35,817 nt of DNA from an uncultured bacterium (GTDB lineage Bacteria; Bacillota; Clostridia; TANB77; CAG-508): assembly GCA_905215615.1 (NCBI GenBank), contig CAJMQM010000004.1, positions 1 through 35,817 of the forward strand. Direction: 5' to 3'. How positions within the stretch are numbered: position 1 is the first letter of the stretch; each line of letters starts with the position of its first letter. Of the stretch, positions 16,007-23,975 are shown in pieces. Below the pieces are notes generated by a model. It was given only the letters and a program-made list of their open reading frames with translations. It ran no database searches and had not been told where the DNA came from. Both the position numbers and the translations under genes were made by a program.

Positions 16007-16666
16007 ATGCAAAAATCAAAATATTTTTTTATAATTCCAATTGTTTTATTATTCTCTTTTATTTTTATCATATATAGTAATAATAATGTACAAAAAGAAG
16101 AAGAAAATGTTGGAAATAATCAAACATATAATTCTGAAAAAACATCTACTAGCTCAAATTCAATAAATAATTCTACTTCTAACACAAGTATAACAAAATC
16201 TTCAACTGAAGAAAAAGAAGTTGCTTCTTATTCTACTCCAATACAAATTGATGATGATAATAGGGATAAAAATATGGAGATTAGCTCTCAAAAGATAAAT
16301 GGTACTATAATAAAAGTTGGAGAAGAATTTTCTTTTAATAAAATAGTTGGTAGTCCTACTGAGGAAAAAGGCTATGAAAAGGCTGGTGTTTTTGTAAACG
16401 GCAAAAAGGTAAAAGGCTATGGTGGAGGAAATTGCCAAGTAAGTACAACTATATATAATGTTGCTCTTAAGGTTAAAGGATTAGAAATAACAGAAAGACA
16501 TGAACATGGAAAAGAAGTTGGTTATGTAAAAAAAGGTGATGATGCTACTGTTGCTTATGATACATTGGACTTAAAGTTTAAAAATAATACTGAAAATGAT
16601 ATAAAAATATTGGTGGAAGTAACAGAAAGTAAAGTTACTGCCAAAATTATAAAAATTGAATACTAG
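16007..16666 (+). CDS. VanW domain protein, membrane-anchored
   Basis: The protein begins MQKSKYFFIIPIVLLFSFIF, a membrane anchor or uncleaved signal, then an Asn/Ser/Thr/Glu-rich linker (about 30-75). The extracytoplasmic VanW domain follows: INGTIIKVGEEFSFNKIVG, EKGYEKAGVFVNGK and the signature GGGNCQVSTTIYNVAL, with an invariant Cys. VanW proteins are associated with the cell envelope but have no settled biochemical role. The ATG at 16007 is chosen because AAAGG lies 9 nt upstream; the ATG at 15998 abuts that site. The D-Ala-D-Ala carboxypeptidase gene follows by 58 nt on the same strand, which fits a peptidoglycan-related role. Confidence 0.88.
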   Translation: MQKSKYFFIIPIVLLFSFIFIIYSNNNVQKEEENVGNNQTYNSEKTSTSSNSINNSTSNTSITKSSTEEKEVASYSTPIQIDDDNRDKNMEISSQKINGTIIKVGEEFSFNKIVGSPTEEKGYEKAGVFVNGKKVKGYGGGNCQVSTTIYNVALKVKGLEITERHEHGKEVGYVKKGDDATVAYDTLDLKFKNNTENDIKILVEVTESKVTAKIIKIEY

Positions 16667-16681
16667 TTTTACTTCTAAAAT

Positions 16682-16724
16682 AAAATTCCCTCGAATAATA
16701 TTTACTAAATTGGAGGGATTTTTT
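16682..16724 (+). promoter_or_regulatory. Terminator-like hairpin holding the Shine-Dalgarno of the carboxypeptidase gene
   Basis: AAAATTCCCTC pairs with GAGGGATTTT (one mismatch) across a 20-nt loop, and the 3' arm is followed by T residues and the ATG at 16725. The 3' arm is also the ribosome binding site TGGAGGG. It can be read as an intrinsic terminator of vanW, as a Shine-Dalgarno block for the next gene, or both. Confidence 0.5.
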
Positions 16725-18131
16725 ATGACATTAAAAAAATTAATAAGCATTTTATGTATTTTTATATTTTCTTTTTTTATAGTAACAACTTCGTATGCAA
16801 GTTCTGAGATATATGTTTGGTCTCCTACTTCTGAGCCTTTGAATAATACTAATTCAAATACTTCGACTGAAAATAGTGTTAATACAACATCCAATAGTAT
16901 TTCTAGCAATAGTACAACAAATAATTCTGAAACTAATTCTACTTCTAATAGTACATCATCTAATAATAGTGTTAGAACATCAGATAGCAGTAATTCTAAC
17001 AATACTAGTACAACTGAAAATTCGCTTTCTAGTGTAATGACAAGTGCAAGTGCTGTTGGTACTGACTTAAATTTAGAATCTGGTGGAGCAGTTTTAATAG
17101 AGCAAAATTCTGGAAGAGTTTTATATGACCACAATATGCATCAAAAATTAAGACCTGCAAGTGTTACTAAAGTAATGAGTTTGCTTCTTATAATGGAAGC
17201 TATAGATTCTGGTAGATTGTCATATACAGATAAAATACCATGTACTGAAACAGCTGCTGCAATGGGTGGTTCACAAATTTGGCTTGATGTTAGAGAAGAA
17301 CTTACAGTAGATGAAATGTTAAAAGCTATATGTGTAGTATCTGCAAATGACTGCACTGTTGCTATGGCAGAATATTTAGCTGGAAGTCAAGAAGCATTTG
17401 TAGAGCAAATGAATTCAAAAGCTAAAGAACTTGGCATGAACGACACTACTTTTAAAAACTGTCATGGAATAGATGAAGATGGACACGAAACTTCTGCATA
17501 TGATATTGCACTTATGTCAAGAGAATTACTTACAAAACACCCTGATATTACAAAATATACAACAATTTGGATGGATTCGCTTCGTGATGGAAAGTCTGAA
17601 TTAGTAAATACAAATAAATTAATAAGGAATTATAAAGGTGCTACTGGTTTAAAAACTGGTTCTACATCTATTGCTCTTTATAATTTATCTGCTAGTGCCA
17701 CAAGAGATAATTTGTCTTTAATTGCTGTTATAATGAAAGCACCTACCACAAAAATTAGGTTTGCAGAAGCAGAGAAACTTTTAGATTATGGATTTAACAA
17801 CTTCCAATATTCTAAATTTGCAGAAAAAAACGATGTGTTAAAAAATGTAGAAGTTCAAAAAGGTGTTAAAGATACTATAGAACTATGTTATGAAAGTGCT
17901 TCTGGTGCTTTGATAAAAAAAGGAGAATCTAAAAATGTAGAACAAACTATTACTGTTCCTGATATAATTAGTGCACCAATTAATAAAGGCGATGTAGTTG
18001 GAGAAATTATATATTCTATTGATGGCAATGAAGTTTTTAGAGTTAATATAATTGCAAATGAAACTGTAGAAAAAAACAATATTTTTAATATGATTAATTT
18101 TGTGTTTAAAAGATGGAGTTTCTTGAGGTAA
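16725..18131 (+). CDS. D-alanyl-D-alanine carboxypeptidase (PBP5/DacF type)
   Basis: Low-molecular-weight penicillin-binding protein that removes the terminal D-Ala from peptidoglycan stems outside the membrane. The 468-residue protein has a signal peptide (residues 1-25, ending TTSYA). A remarkable Ser/Thr/Asn linker spans about 38-110, followed by the S11 peptidase domain with SVTK (Ser146, Lys149), SAN (206-208) and KTG (310-312). A C-terminal beta domain follows, and the end FNMINFVFKRWSFLR looks like an amphipathic membrane anchor. The linker makes it about 80 residues longer than usual. The start at 16725 has GGAGGG 7 nt upstream; longer readings lack a signal peptide at the terminus. 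In Bacillus and clostridia such genes (dacF/dacB) are often near gerW and act in sporulation. Confidence 0.95.
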   Translation: MTLKKLISILCIFIFSFFIVTTSYASSEIYVWSPTSEPLNNTNSNTSTENSVNTTSNSISSNSTTNNSETNSTSNSTSSNNSVRTSDSSNSNNTSTTENSLSSVMTSASAVGTDLNLESGGAVLIEQNSGRVLYDHNMHQKLRPASVTKVMSLLLIMEAIDSGRLSYTDKIPCTETAAAMGGSQIWLDVREELTVDEMLKAICVVSANDCTVAMAEYLAGSQEAFVEQMNSKAKELGMNDTTFKNCHGIDEDGHETSAYDIALMSRELLTKHPDITKYTTIWMDSLRDGKSELVNTNKLIRNYKGATGLKTGSTSIALYNLSASATRDNLSLIAVIMKAPTTKIRFAEAEKLLDYGFNNFQYSKFAEKNDVLKNVEVQKGVKDTIELCYESASGALIKKGESKNVEQTITVPDIISAPINKGDVVGEIIYSIDGNEVFRVNIIANETVEKNNIFNMINFVFKRWSFLR

Positions 18132-18135
18132 TTAA

Positions 18136-18166
18136 AGTCCACATGACAGATCGTTTCATGTGGACT
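18136..18166. terminator. Bidirectional terminator between dac and gerW
   Basis: A perfect 11-bp stem AGTCCACATGA / TCATGTGGACT with a 9-nt loop between two convergent genes. CTTTATAAATTT follows on the plus strand and TTTAATT on the minus strand. Confidence 0.8.
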
Positions 18167-18176
18167 CTTTATAAAT

Positions 18177-18797
18177 TTACTCGTCTTCTCCTTCATCTTC
18201 TGTATCATCAATTTCGTTATACTCATATTCATAAGTAGTTGTTGCAGGTTCTTGTTTAGATATTCTGCTTCTACGAGGTTTAATTTTGCTTACTGTTGGA
18301 TTTTCCGACATATCTTCTAGTGTTTCTTTTATTTCTTTTTGAATTGTCTCTCTTCTCTTATTTTGTTCTTTTTTGTCTTGTTGTATGTTTTGCATAATCT
18401 TGTTTAATTGGTTATTTATTTTTTCCATTAAATCTGGTACATAATCTAATAATCTATCTATAGATGAGCAATGCGAAACAGGTAATAATTTTACATTATT
18501 TTGTTGTACTACTAAAAATGCTACTGGAGTAATAGAAACTCCTGCTCCACTTCCTCCTCCAAATGGTAGCCTATATTGAATAGCCTCCTCTTTTTCTTTT
18601 TTAGTATATTCATCTACTGTTTCTCCTTTGAATTCACTTCCTCCAGCTGCAAAACCAAAACCAACTTTTGAAATAGGAATAATTATAATATTGTTAGTTG
18701 TTTCAATTGGTTCTCCTATAATAGTATTTACATCAACCATATTTTGCAAACTGTTCATTGCTGTAGTCATAAGACCTTCTATTGGATGTTCGCTCAT
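18177..18797 (-). CDS. gerW: Sporulation/germination protein GerW (YtfJ)
   Basis: YtfJ/GerW is a forespore-expressed protein of Bacillus needed for normal spore germination. The conserved part is the first ~130 residues: MSEHPIEGLMTTAMNSLQNM, IIIIPISKVGFGFAAGGSEF, and the glycine-rich FGGGSGAGVSITPVAFLVV. A helical segment and a highly acidic tail (DDTEDEGEDE) extend the C-terminus by about 60 residues. The ATG at 18797 fits the family start; GTG at 18806 is possible but too near the GGAAG site. It overlaps the end of the DUF2953 gene by 65 nt, so the two are co-transcribed as in B. subtilis ytfI-ytfJ. Confidence 0.93.
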   Translation of the reverse strand: MSEHPIEGLMTTAMNSLQNMVDVNTIIGEPIETTNNIIIIPISKVGFGFAAGGSEFKGETVDEYTKKEKEEAIQYRLPFGGGSGAGVSITPVAFLVVQQNNVKLLPVSHCSSIDRLLDYVPDLMEKINNQLNKIMQNIQQDKKEQNKRRETIQKEIKETLEDMSENPTVSKIKPRRSRISKQEPATTTYEYEYNEIDDTEDEGEDE

Positions 18798-19413
18798 TTT
18801 TATCACTTCTTCCTTTCTTTAAAAATTTGAATAGTATATTGATAATATGTACCATTTTTTCTTCAATTATACAATTTAATGATATTTTATATAAATTTTT
18901 GTTTAAATAAATTGGTTCCACATTATATTTACACTTATTATAGTTTTCCTTTTCTACTACAAATGGCAAAATGTTTGATATTAAAACAGATATTCCAATT
19001 ACTAGGTATGAAGTAATAATAACATCTTCTAGTCCAAATTTTATATTCAAGTTCAATTTAGATATTTTTGGCTTTAATTCTTTCAAAATTTTTAAATCAC
19101 TTAATTTAAAATCTTGTTCAAATTTTTTTAACATATTTTTATTAAAATTCGCTTTTTTTGCAATCTTGTTAAGTTTATCTTTATTTAAATTAATAAAAAA
19201 CCATGTAAACTTTTTAAAAAGAACTAATGAAATTCTTATATTAAGCTCTTTATTTTTTACACTATTATATTTAACTATTTTATCTACTGTTTTTTCTTCC
19301 ATATTTGTAAAGTCAAAGTTTTCAAAGCTAATTCTTATGTTTGATAAAAAAATTAAAAATACAATTAGTGTTATAATTATAAGTATTCCTAATAAAATAA
19401 AAACTAATACCAT
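18733..19413 (-). CDS. ytfI: DUF2953 membrane protein, YtfI-like
   Basis: A 226-residue protein with an N-terminal membrane helix (VFILLGILIIITLIVFLIFL) and a second hydrophobic segment near 135-155 (YLVIGISVLISNILPFVV). The Lys/Asn-rich middle and the NVEPIYLNKNLYKISLNC-type C-terminal strand match the DUF2953 pattern. Assignment leans on position: DUF2953 (ytfI) directly precedes ytfJ/gerW in Bacillus and clostridia. AAAGGAGG lies 7-8 nt from the ATG. The last 21 codons overlap gerW in another frame. Biochemical function is unknown. Confidence 0.8.
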   Translation of the reverse strand: MVLVFILLGILIIITLIVFLIFLSNIRISFENFDFTNMEEKTVDKIVKYNSVKNKELNIRISLVLFKKFTWFFINLNKDKLNKIAKKANFNKNMLKKFEQDFKLSDLKILKELKPKISKLNLNIKFGLEDVIITSYLVIGISVLISNILPFVVEKENYNKCKYNVEPIYLNKNLYKISLNCIIEEKMVHIINILFKFLKKGRSDKNERTSNRRSYDYSNEQFAKYG

Positions 19414-19487
19414 AGTAAACCTCCTTTAAGGTAAACTTTAGTATTAGCTTTTCCATTTTTTTTTAATTTAAACATGTTTTTGCCAAT

Positions 19488-20258
19488 TTATTTATTATTT
19501 TCGTTTAATCTTTTATTTACTTTTTCTACTGTAATGTCTCCAAAAATAACTTTTTGGTCTGTAATTACTTTACTTCTTCTTGAAAGTTCTAGCAATCCTG
19601 TAAAAGCAGTAACAATTTCTTCTTTGTTGCATTTTTTAGAAGAAAATAATTTGTTAAATACAAACCTTTTATTTTGTATAAGCTCTTTAAACATTTCTTT
19701 TACTTTTTCTGCAACAGTATAGTGGTCCACAATTGCTATTTTATCTATGTTTTTGGCATTTTGATTTAGCCTATGCCTGCTTCTTTCTACTATACTTTTA
19801 TATGCTTTAAACATATCTTCTCTAGAATAATGAATTTCTAGTTTTTGCTTTGGCAATTCTACTGTATCTGGTTGTTTAAATATCCTTTTTGAATTTTCTA
19901 TAAATGCTTCTTTAAGTTTTGCAGATATTTCTTTGTATTTCTTATATTCAATAATTCTTCTTAATAGTTCTTCTTCTGAAAGTTCTTCCTCATCATCATT
20001 TTCTTTAGGAAGTAGACTTTTAGATTTTAAGTATATAAGTGCAGAAGCCATAATTAAAAATTCGCTTGCAATTTCTAAATTCATTTCTTCCATTTTATTT
20101 ATATATTCTATGTATTGATCTGCAATTTCACTTATTTTAACATCACATATGTCCATTTTATTTTTATCTATTAAATGGCATAATAAATCAAGAGGACCTT
20201 CGAAGTTCTCTATTTTTATAGGATATTTATTTGATTCGTATGTTAATAAGTTTTGCAT
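19488..20258 (-). CDS. scpA: Segregation and condensation protein A (kleisin)
   Basis: Kleisin subunit that bridges SMC heads and binds ScpB in chromosome organisation. The 256-residue protein has the diagnostic start IKIENFEGPLDLLCHLIDKN, then MDICDVKISEIADQYIEYI and FLIMASALIYLKSKSLLP. It ends in a C-terminal winged helix (EEIVTAFTGLLELSRRSKV). AGAGGT lies 5 nt before the ATG. It follows recX by 10 nt in an apparent recA-recX-scpA operon. The usual next gene, scpB, is absent: only 74 nt separate scpA from the DUF2953 gene. Confidence 0.95.
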   Translation of the reverse strand: MQNLLTYESNKYPIKIENFEGPLDLLCHLIDKNKMDICDVKISEIADQYIEYINKMEEMNLEIASEFLIMASALIYLKSKSLLPKENDDEEELSEEELLRRIIEYKKYKEISAKLKEAFIENSKRIFKQPDTVELPKQKLEIHYSREDMFKAYKSIVERSRHRLNQNAKNIDKIAIVDHYTVAEKVKEMFKELIQNKRFVFNKLFSSKKCNKEEIVTAFTGLLELSRRSKVITDQKVIFGDITVEKVNKRLNENNK

Positions 20259-20268
20259 CTTTTACCTC

Positions 20269-20712
20269 TTAATCTTCTAAATTTCGTATTGTTTCTGAAG
20301 TATACCCTTTTTTTCTTAAGAAATTAATTATATCTTCTTTTTCCATATTTGCTTGTTTTTTATAATATAACTTTTGAGCACATTTTTGCTCATATTCTTT
20401 TAGAGTTTCTATATTTTTATCTATGTATTGTTCAATTATATCATTACTAACGCCTTTAGAAAATAGTTTATACTCAATTTCTTTTATAGATAATGTATTA
20501 ATTGCTACAAATTCGTTAATAGCTCTTTCCACATATTTAGAATCATTTATATAACCAAGTTCTTTAAGGTTTTCTATAACTTCATCTAGCAAAATTTCAT
20601 CAACAGAAGAAGAGAACTTCTGTCTTACTTCTTTTTCAGTTCTCTTCTTATACATAATATACTTTAGCATTTTTGTTTTTGTATTATCAAATTCTTCTAT
20701 TGTGTATGACAT
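20269..20712 (-). CDS. recX: RecA regulatory protein RecX
   Basis: Binds the RecA filament and modulates strand exchange. At 147 residues it is a short-form RecX of three-helix repeats: KMLKYIMYKKRTEKEVRQKF, DEVIENLKELGYINDSKYVE and the C-terminal IINFLRKKGYTSETI. It starts 8 nt after the recA stop codon; the GGAGG used lies in the end of recA, 13 nt upstream. The tandem arrangement is the usual one and implies co-transcription from the recA promoter. Confidence 0.92.
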   Translation of the reverse strand: MSYTIEEFDNTKTKMLKYIMYKKRTEKEVRQKFSSSVDEILLDEVIENLKELGYINDSKYVERAINEFVAINTLSIKEIEYKLFSKGVSNDIIEQYIDKNIETLKEYEQKCAQKLYYKKQANMEKEDIINFLRKKGYTSETIRNLED

Positions 20713-20720
20713 TTTTTGTT

Positions 20721-21782
20721 TTATTCCTCCTCTGGAGCACTTTCTTGTTCAGGATCTACTTCTTCATCTCCTAAACTCTTTTCAAAGGCTTCTGAGAAGT
20801 TGTCTCTTACTTTCTTTTCTACTTCTGCCGCCATTTCTGGATGTTCTTCTAAATATTTTTTAGCATTTTCTCTACCTTGACCAATTCTTTCACCATTGTA
20901 TGAGAACCATGCTCCACTTTTATTAACAATATCTAGATTAACTCCTAGGTCTAATACATTTCCTATTTTAGATATTCCTTGTCCATATAGTATATCAAAT
21001 TCTGCTTCTCTAAATGGTGGAGCTACTTTATTTTTTACAACTTTAACTCTTGCTCTGTTTCCTACTACTTGTCCATCTTGTTTCATAGTTTCTATTTTTC
21101 TTATATCTAGTCTAACAGATGCATAGAATTTTAATGCTCTACCACCTGGTGTTGTTTCTGGGTTTCCAAACATTACACCAATTTTCTCTCTTAATTGGTT
21201 AATAAATACTATAACAGATTTTGATTTATTAATTACACTAGCTAATTTTCTTAATGCTTGTGACATTAATCTTGCTTGTAAACCAACATGAGCATCTCCC
21301 ATGTCTCCATCTATTTCTGCTTTTGGAACTAAAGCTGCAACTGAGTCTATTACAATTATATCTATAGCACCACTTCTAACTAATGCTTCTGCTATTTCTA
21401 ATGCTTGCTCTCCTGTATCTGGTTGAGATACTATTAAGTTATCTATATCTACTCCTAAATGTTTAGCATATACTGGGTCTAAAGCATGTTCTGCATCTAT
21501 AAAAGCTGCTTCTCCTCCAAGTTTTTGTGCTTCTGCTATCATGTGTAGTGCAAGAGTAGTTTTTCCTGATGATTCAGGTCCAAATATTTCTATAATTCTT
21601 CCTCTTGGAATTCCCCCTATTCCTAAAGCTATATCTAAGCTTAGTGCTCCTGTTGGTATAGCCTCAACGTTCATTGCAGAGAAGTCTCCAAGTTTCATTA
21701 CAGCTCCTTTACCAAATTGTTTTTCAATTTGTCCTAATGCCATTTCTAATGCTTTTTTCTTTTCTGGATTTTCATTACTCAT
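20721..21782 (-). CDS. recA: Recombinase RecA
   Basis: ATP-dependent DNA strand-exchange protein and co-protease for LexA. The 353-residue protein has Walker A GPESSGKTT (68-76), Walker B IIVIDSVAALVP, the L1/L2 DNA-binding loops (GDAHVGLQARLMSQALRKL; NQLREKIGVMFGNPETTPGG) and an acidic C-terminal tail (DPEQESAPEEE). TTAGGAGG lies 8 nt before the ATG. A consensus promoter and a LexA-box-like dyad lie just upstream, so SOS control is likely. recX and scpA follow. Confidence 0.99.
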   Translation of the reverse strand: MSNENPEKKKALEMALGQIEKQFGKGAVMKLGDFSAMNVEAIPTGALSLDIALGIGGIPRGRIIEIFGPESSGKTTLALHMIAEAQKLGGEAAFIDAEHALDPVYAKHLGVDIDNLIVSQPDTGEQALEIAEALVRSGAIDIIVIDSVAALVPKAEIDGDMGDAHVGLQARLMSQALRKLASVINKSKSVIVFINQLREKIGVMFGNPETTPGGRALKFYASVRLDIRKIETMKQDGQVVGNRARVKVVKNKVAPPFREAEFDILYGQGISKIGNVLDLGVNLDIVNKSGAWFSYNGERIGQGRENAKKYLEEHPEMAAEVEKKVRDNFSEAFEKSLGDEEVDPEQESAPEEE

Positions 21783-21812
21783 TATTTATTCCTCCTAATT
21801 TGTTTTTCTGTA

Positions 21813-21826
21813 TAAACATTTGTTTG
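21813..21826. promoter_or_regulatory. LexA (SOS) box-like operator at recA
   Basis: Minus strand CAAACAAATGTTTA is a dyad that resembles the Gram-positive box CGAACNNNNGTTCG. The AAC and GTT cores and the 4-nt spacing are kept and the outer bases differ. It lies just after the -10 box of the recA promoter, where LexA would block transcription. Confidence 0.5.
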
Positions 21827-21831
21827 TACTT

Positions 21832-21859
21832 ATTATACATCACCATTTTTATTTGTCAA
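21832..21859 (-). promoter_or_regulatory. Consensus sigma-A promoter of recA
   Basis: Minus strand: perfect TTGACA (21859-21854), 16-nt spacer, perfect TATAAT (21837-21832). Confidence 0.88.
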
Positions 21860-21877
21860 GCTTTTTTATAAATTTTT

Positions 21878-23467
21878 TTATTGTCTGTACCAGTTATAAA
21901 AATTATAATAAGTTGTATAGTTATTTGGTGTTATTTCTCCCATTAGTCCTTGCCCCGAAATTACCGTATTTTTATTTCTATATAGCCCTATATAAGGTAC
22001 TTCATCTTTAGATATATTAATAATATTTTTATATTTTTCTTTTAATAAGTCTTTGTCTGTAATATTTTTAACTTCATTTAGTAGATTTAGCATTTCTTCA
22101 TTTTGATAATTTGCTAAATTATCTTCACCATAAAAATATGTTAGGTCTGGATTGTATGAATTATATACTCCTGTTAATATAATTTCATAATCTTTTTGCC
22201 TTAATCTTCTTTCATACCCTGATTTTGTAACATCATTTACATATACATTTATACCAATACTCTCTAATTGTTTTTCTATAAGCTTTGCAACTTTAACTCT
22301 ATTTTCGTCTGTGCTATCTACTATAATAGTTAAATCTAATGTTTTTGTTCTATAATTCTCGGTTTTTCTCCACTCTCCATATTTATACACCCATCCAACA
22401 TTTTCAAGAATTTCTTTAGCTTTATCATTATTATGCTCTATTTTTTCAATATCTTCTGGGTATAAATAAATTCCATAGTCTAGTGGAAAATCTGCTACTG
22501 AATACAAATTATTATATACGCTAGCAACTATATTTTCTTTATCTATTGCATAGTTTATAGCTTGTCTTACTTCTTTGTATTGTAAAATTGTATCTTCGCA
22601 ATTTAAAACTAAAAAGTCATATTCTCTTCCATTATATTGTTTTTTGTTATAACCCATTGTGCCAACATAGTCTTCAATATTAGTTTTCGAAGTATTTACT
22701 ATATCTATATTTCCAAGTTTAAAAGCATTAAAGATTTCTCCTGCTGATTTATATATATTAATTGTAATCTTGTCTATTTTAGAATTTATAGTATTTATAT
22801 TTCTCCATTTTTCATTTTTTAAAAGTTCTATCTTATTTTCATCAATAGATGCAATTTTGTACATGCCTGTACTTATTGGAATTCCTGTGCCTATATCGTT
22901 TTCGTTGTATTGGTTATATGAAATTATTGGAAAAGTTAAATTGTATTCAAAAAATGGAACTTCTTTGTCTAAAATAATTTTTAGTGTAGTATAATCTATT
23001 ACTTCTACTGTTTTTATTCTCGCTACATTTTCTGCATATGATGATGTTTTGTTTTCTTTAATCTTATTTATTGTAAATTCTACGTCTTTAGCTGTTAAAG
23101 TACTTCCATCACTCCAATTAACATTTTCATTTAGTTTTACAACATATGTTGTATTATCTGATTTTGCTATCTCTTTTGCTAAACAATATTGTACATCATA
23201 ATCTGATGTTAAATTAAGTAATGGCTCAAATATTATAGTAGATAAGTTTATTACTTCCCTATTTTTACTTATAATTGGATTAATATTATCAAGATCTGAT
23301 ATTCCCAATCTTATATTTGCTATCATTTGGGTTGTTTCGTATTGTACAGTATTATTGTGGCTATTTTCGGTTTCTTGGTCATTATTGTTGTACAAAAAAT
23401 ATACTGCAAAAATACCTATGCCTATTACAAATGCTATAAAAATGTATTTTATAATATTAGACTTCAA
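21878..23467 (-). CDS. Peptide-type ABC substrate-binding protein, membrane-anchored (SBP family 5)
   Basis: A DppA/OppA-family extracellular solute-binding protein of about 529 residues: LSTIIFEPLLNLTSDYDVQY, VVKLNENVNWSDGSTLTAKDVEFTI-type core, YKEVRQAINYAIDKENIV and the C-terminal YEIILTGVYNSYNPDLTYF. The N-terminus (MKSNIIKYIFIAFVIGIGIF) is a membrane helix without the lipobox cysteine that normally tethers such proteins. No permease or ATPase gene is near, so it is an orphan. The TTG at 23467 is preferred: AGGGG lies 8 nt upstream, while the GTG at 23476 abuts that site. It has its own promoter with a long palindrome just upstream. The ligand cannot be predicted; peptides are usual. Confidence 0.88.
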   Translation of the reverse strand: MKSNIIKYIFIAFVIGIGIFAVYFLYNNNDQETENSHNNTVQYETTQMIANIRLGISDLDNINPIISKNREVINLSTIIFEPLLNLTSDYDVQYCLAKEIAKSDNTTYVVKLNENVNWSDGSTLTAKDVEFTINKIKENKTSSYAENVARIKTVEVIDYTTLKIILDKEVPFFEYNLTFPIISYNQYNENDIGTGIPISTGMYKIASIDENKIELLKNEKWRNINTINSKIDKITINIYKSAGEIFNAFKLGNIDIVNTSKTNIEDYVGTMGYNKKQYNGREYDFLVLNCEDTILQYKEVRQAINYAIDKENIVASVYNNLYSVADFPLDYGIYLYPEDIEKIEHNNDKAKEILENVGWVYKYGEWRKTENYRTKTLDLTIIVDSTDENRVKVAKLIEKQLESIGINVYVNDVTKSGYERRLRQKDYEIILTGVYNSYNPDLTYFYGEDNLANYQNEEMLNLLNEVKNITDKDLLKEKYKNIINISKDEVPYIGLYRNKNTVISGQGLMGEITPNNYTTYYNFYNWYRQ

Positions 23468-23507
23468 TAAATTCACCCCTTATAAAACTAAACCATTGTA
23501 CTTTTAT

Positions 23508-23536
23508 ATCATATAACATAATGATGAGTTTTTCAA
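23508..23536 (-). promoter_or_regulatory. Sigma-A promoter of the substrate-binding protein gene
   Basis: Minus strand: TTGAAA (23536-23531), 17-nt spacer, TATGAT (23513-23508). Confidence 0.7.
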
Positions 23537-23540
23537 GGCT

Positions 23541-23577
23541 AATTTATACTTAAAATTTATAATTTTAAGTATAAATT
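23541..23577. repeat. 16-bp inverted repeat upstream of the substrate-binding protein promoter
   Basis: AATTTATACTTAAAAT and ATTTTAAGTATAAATT around TTATA, perfect. It ends 4 bp before the -35 box. This position suits a regulator site, although it could also act as a second terminator after spoVS. Confidence 0.55.
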
Positions 23578-23675
23578 TTAGAAGTAATTACTTGTTTTAT
23601 AAGAGTTCACATTTAATATTTATAATTTTCTTACCTATAAATACTAGGGTAATTTATATTAACAAAAATTAAGCT

Positions 23676-23702
23676 AAAAAAAGAGCATGTTTTAACATGC
23701 CC
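23676..23702 (-). terminator. Intrinsic terminator of spoVS
   Basis: On the minus strand GGGCATG pairs with CATGCTC (one G-U) around TTAAAA, followed by TTTTTTT, 9 nt after the spoVS stop. Confidence 0.9.
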
Positions 23703-23711
23703 CCAATTTAT

Positions 23712-23975
23712 TTATTTTCTTGATTCAACAATTAACTTTATTCCTGTTCTGTCTTCCCCCTCTACTTCAACTTCTGCAAATGCTGGTATACATACTAAAT
23801 CAACTCCTGCTGGTGCTACAAATCCCCTTGCTATTGCAACAGCCTTTACTGCTTGATTAAGTGCCCCTGCACCAATGGCTTGCATTTCTGCCCTGTCCAC
23901 TTCTTTTACCAATCCTGCAATAGCTCCTGCTACAGAATTTGGATTTGATTTTGATGAGATTTTTAAAACTTCCAT
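23712..23975 (-). CDS. spoVS: Stage V sporulation protein S
   Basis: A small Alba-like protein (87 residues) needed in Bacillus for dehydration and coat assembly late in sporulation and affecting septation earlier. The sequence is nearly invariant: MEVLKISSKSNPNSVAGAIA, the AIGAGALNQAVKAVAIARGF core and a VEVEGEDRTGIKLIVE end. ATAGGAGG lies 5-6 nt before the ATG. It follows ymdB by 129 nt. The rny-ymdB-spoVS order is the same as in Bacillus. The gap before it probably contains its promoter, but no box is convincing. Confidence 0.97.
   Translation of the reverse strand: MEVLKISSKSNPNSVAGAIAGLVKEVDRAEMQAIGAGALNQAVKAVAIARGFVAPAGVDLVCIPAFAEVEVEGEDRTGIKLIVESRK

Noticed and set aside
16799..17150. 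Open reading frames antisense to the Ser/Thr/Asn linker and to other genes
   Set aside because: They are long only because of low-complexity codons opposite, have no ribosome binding sites and show hydrophobic, family-less translations.
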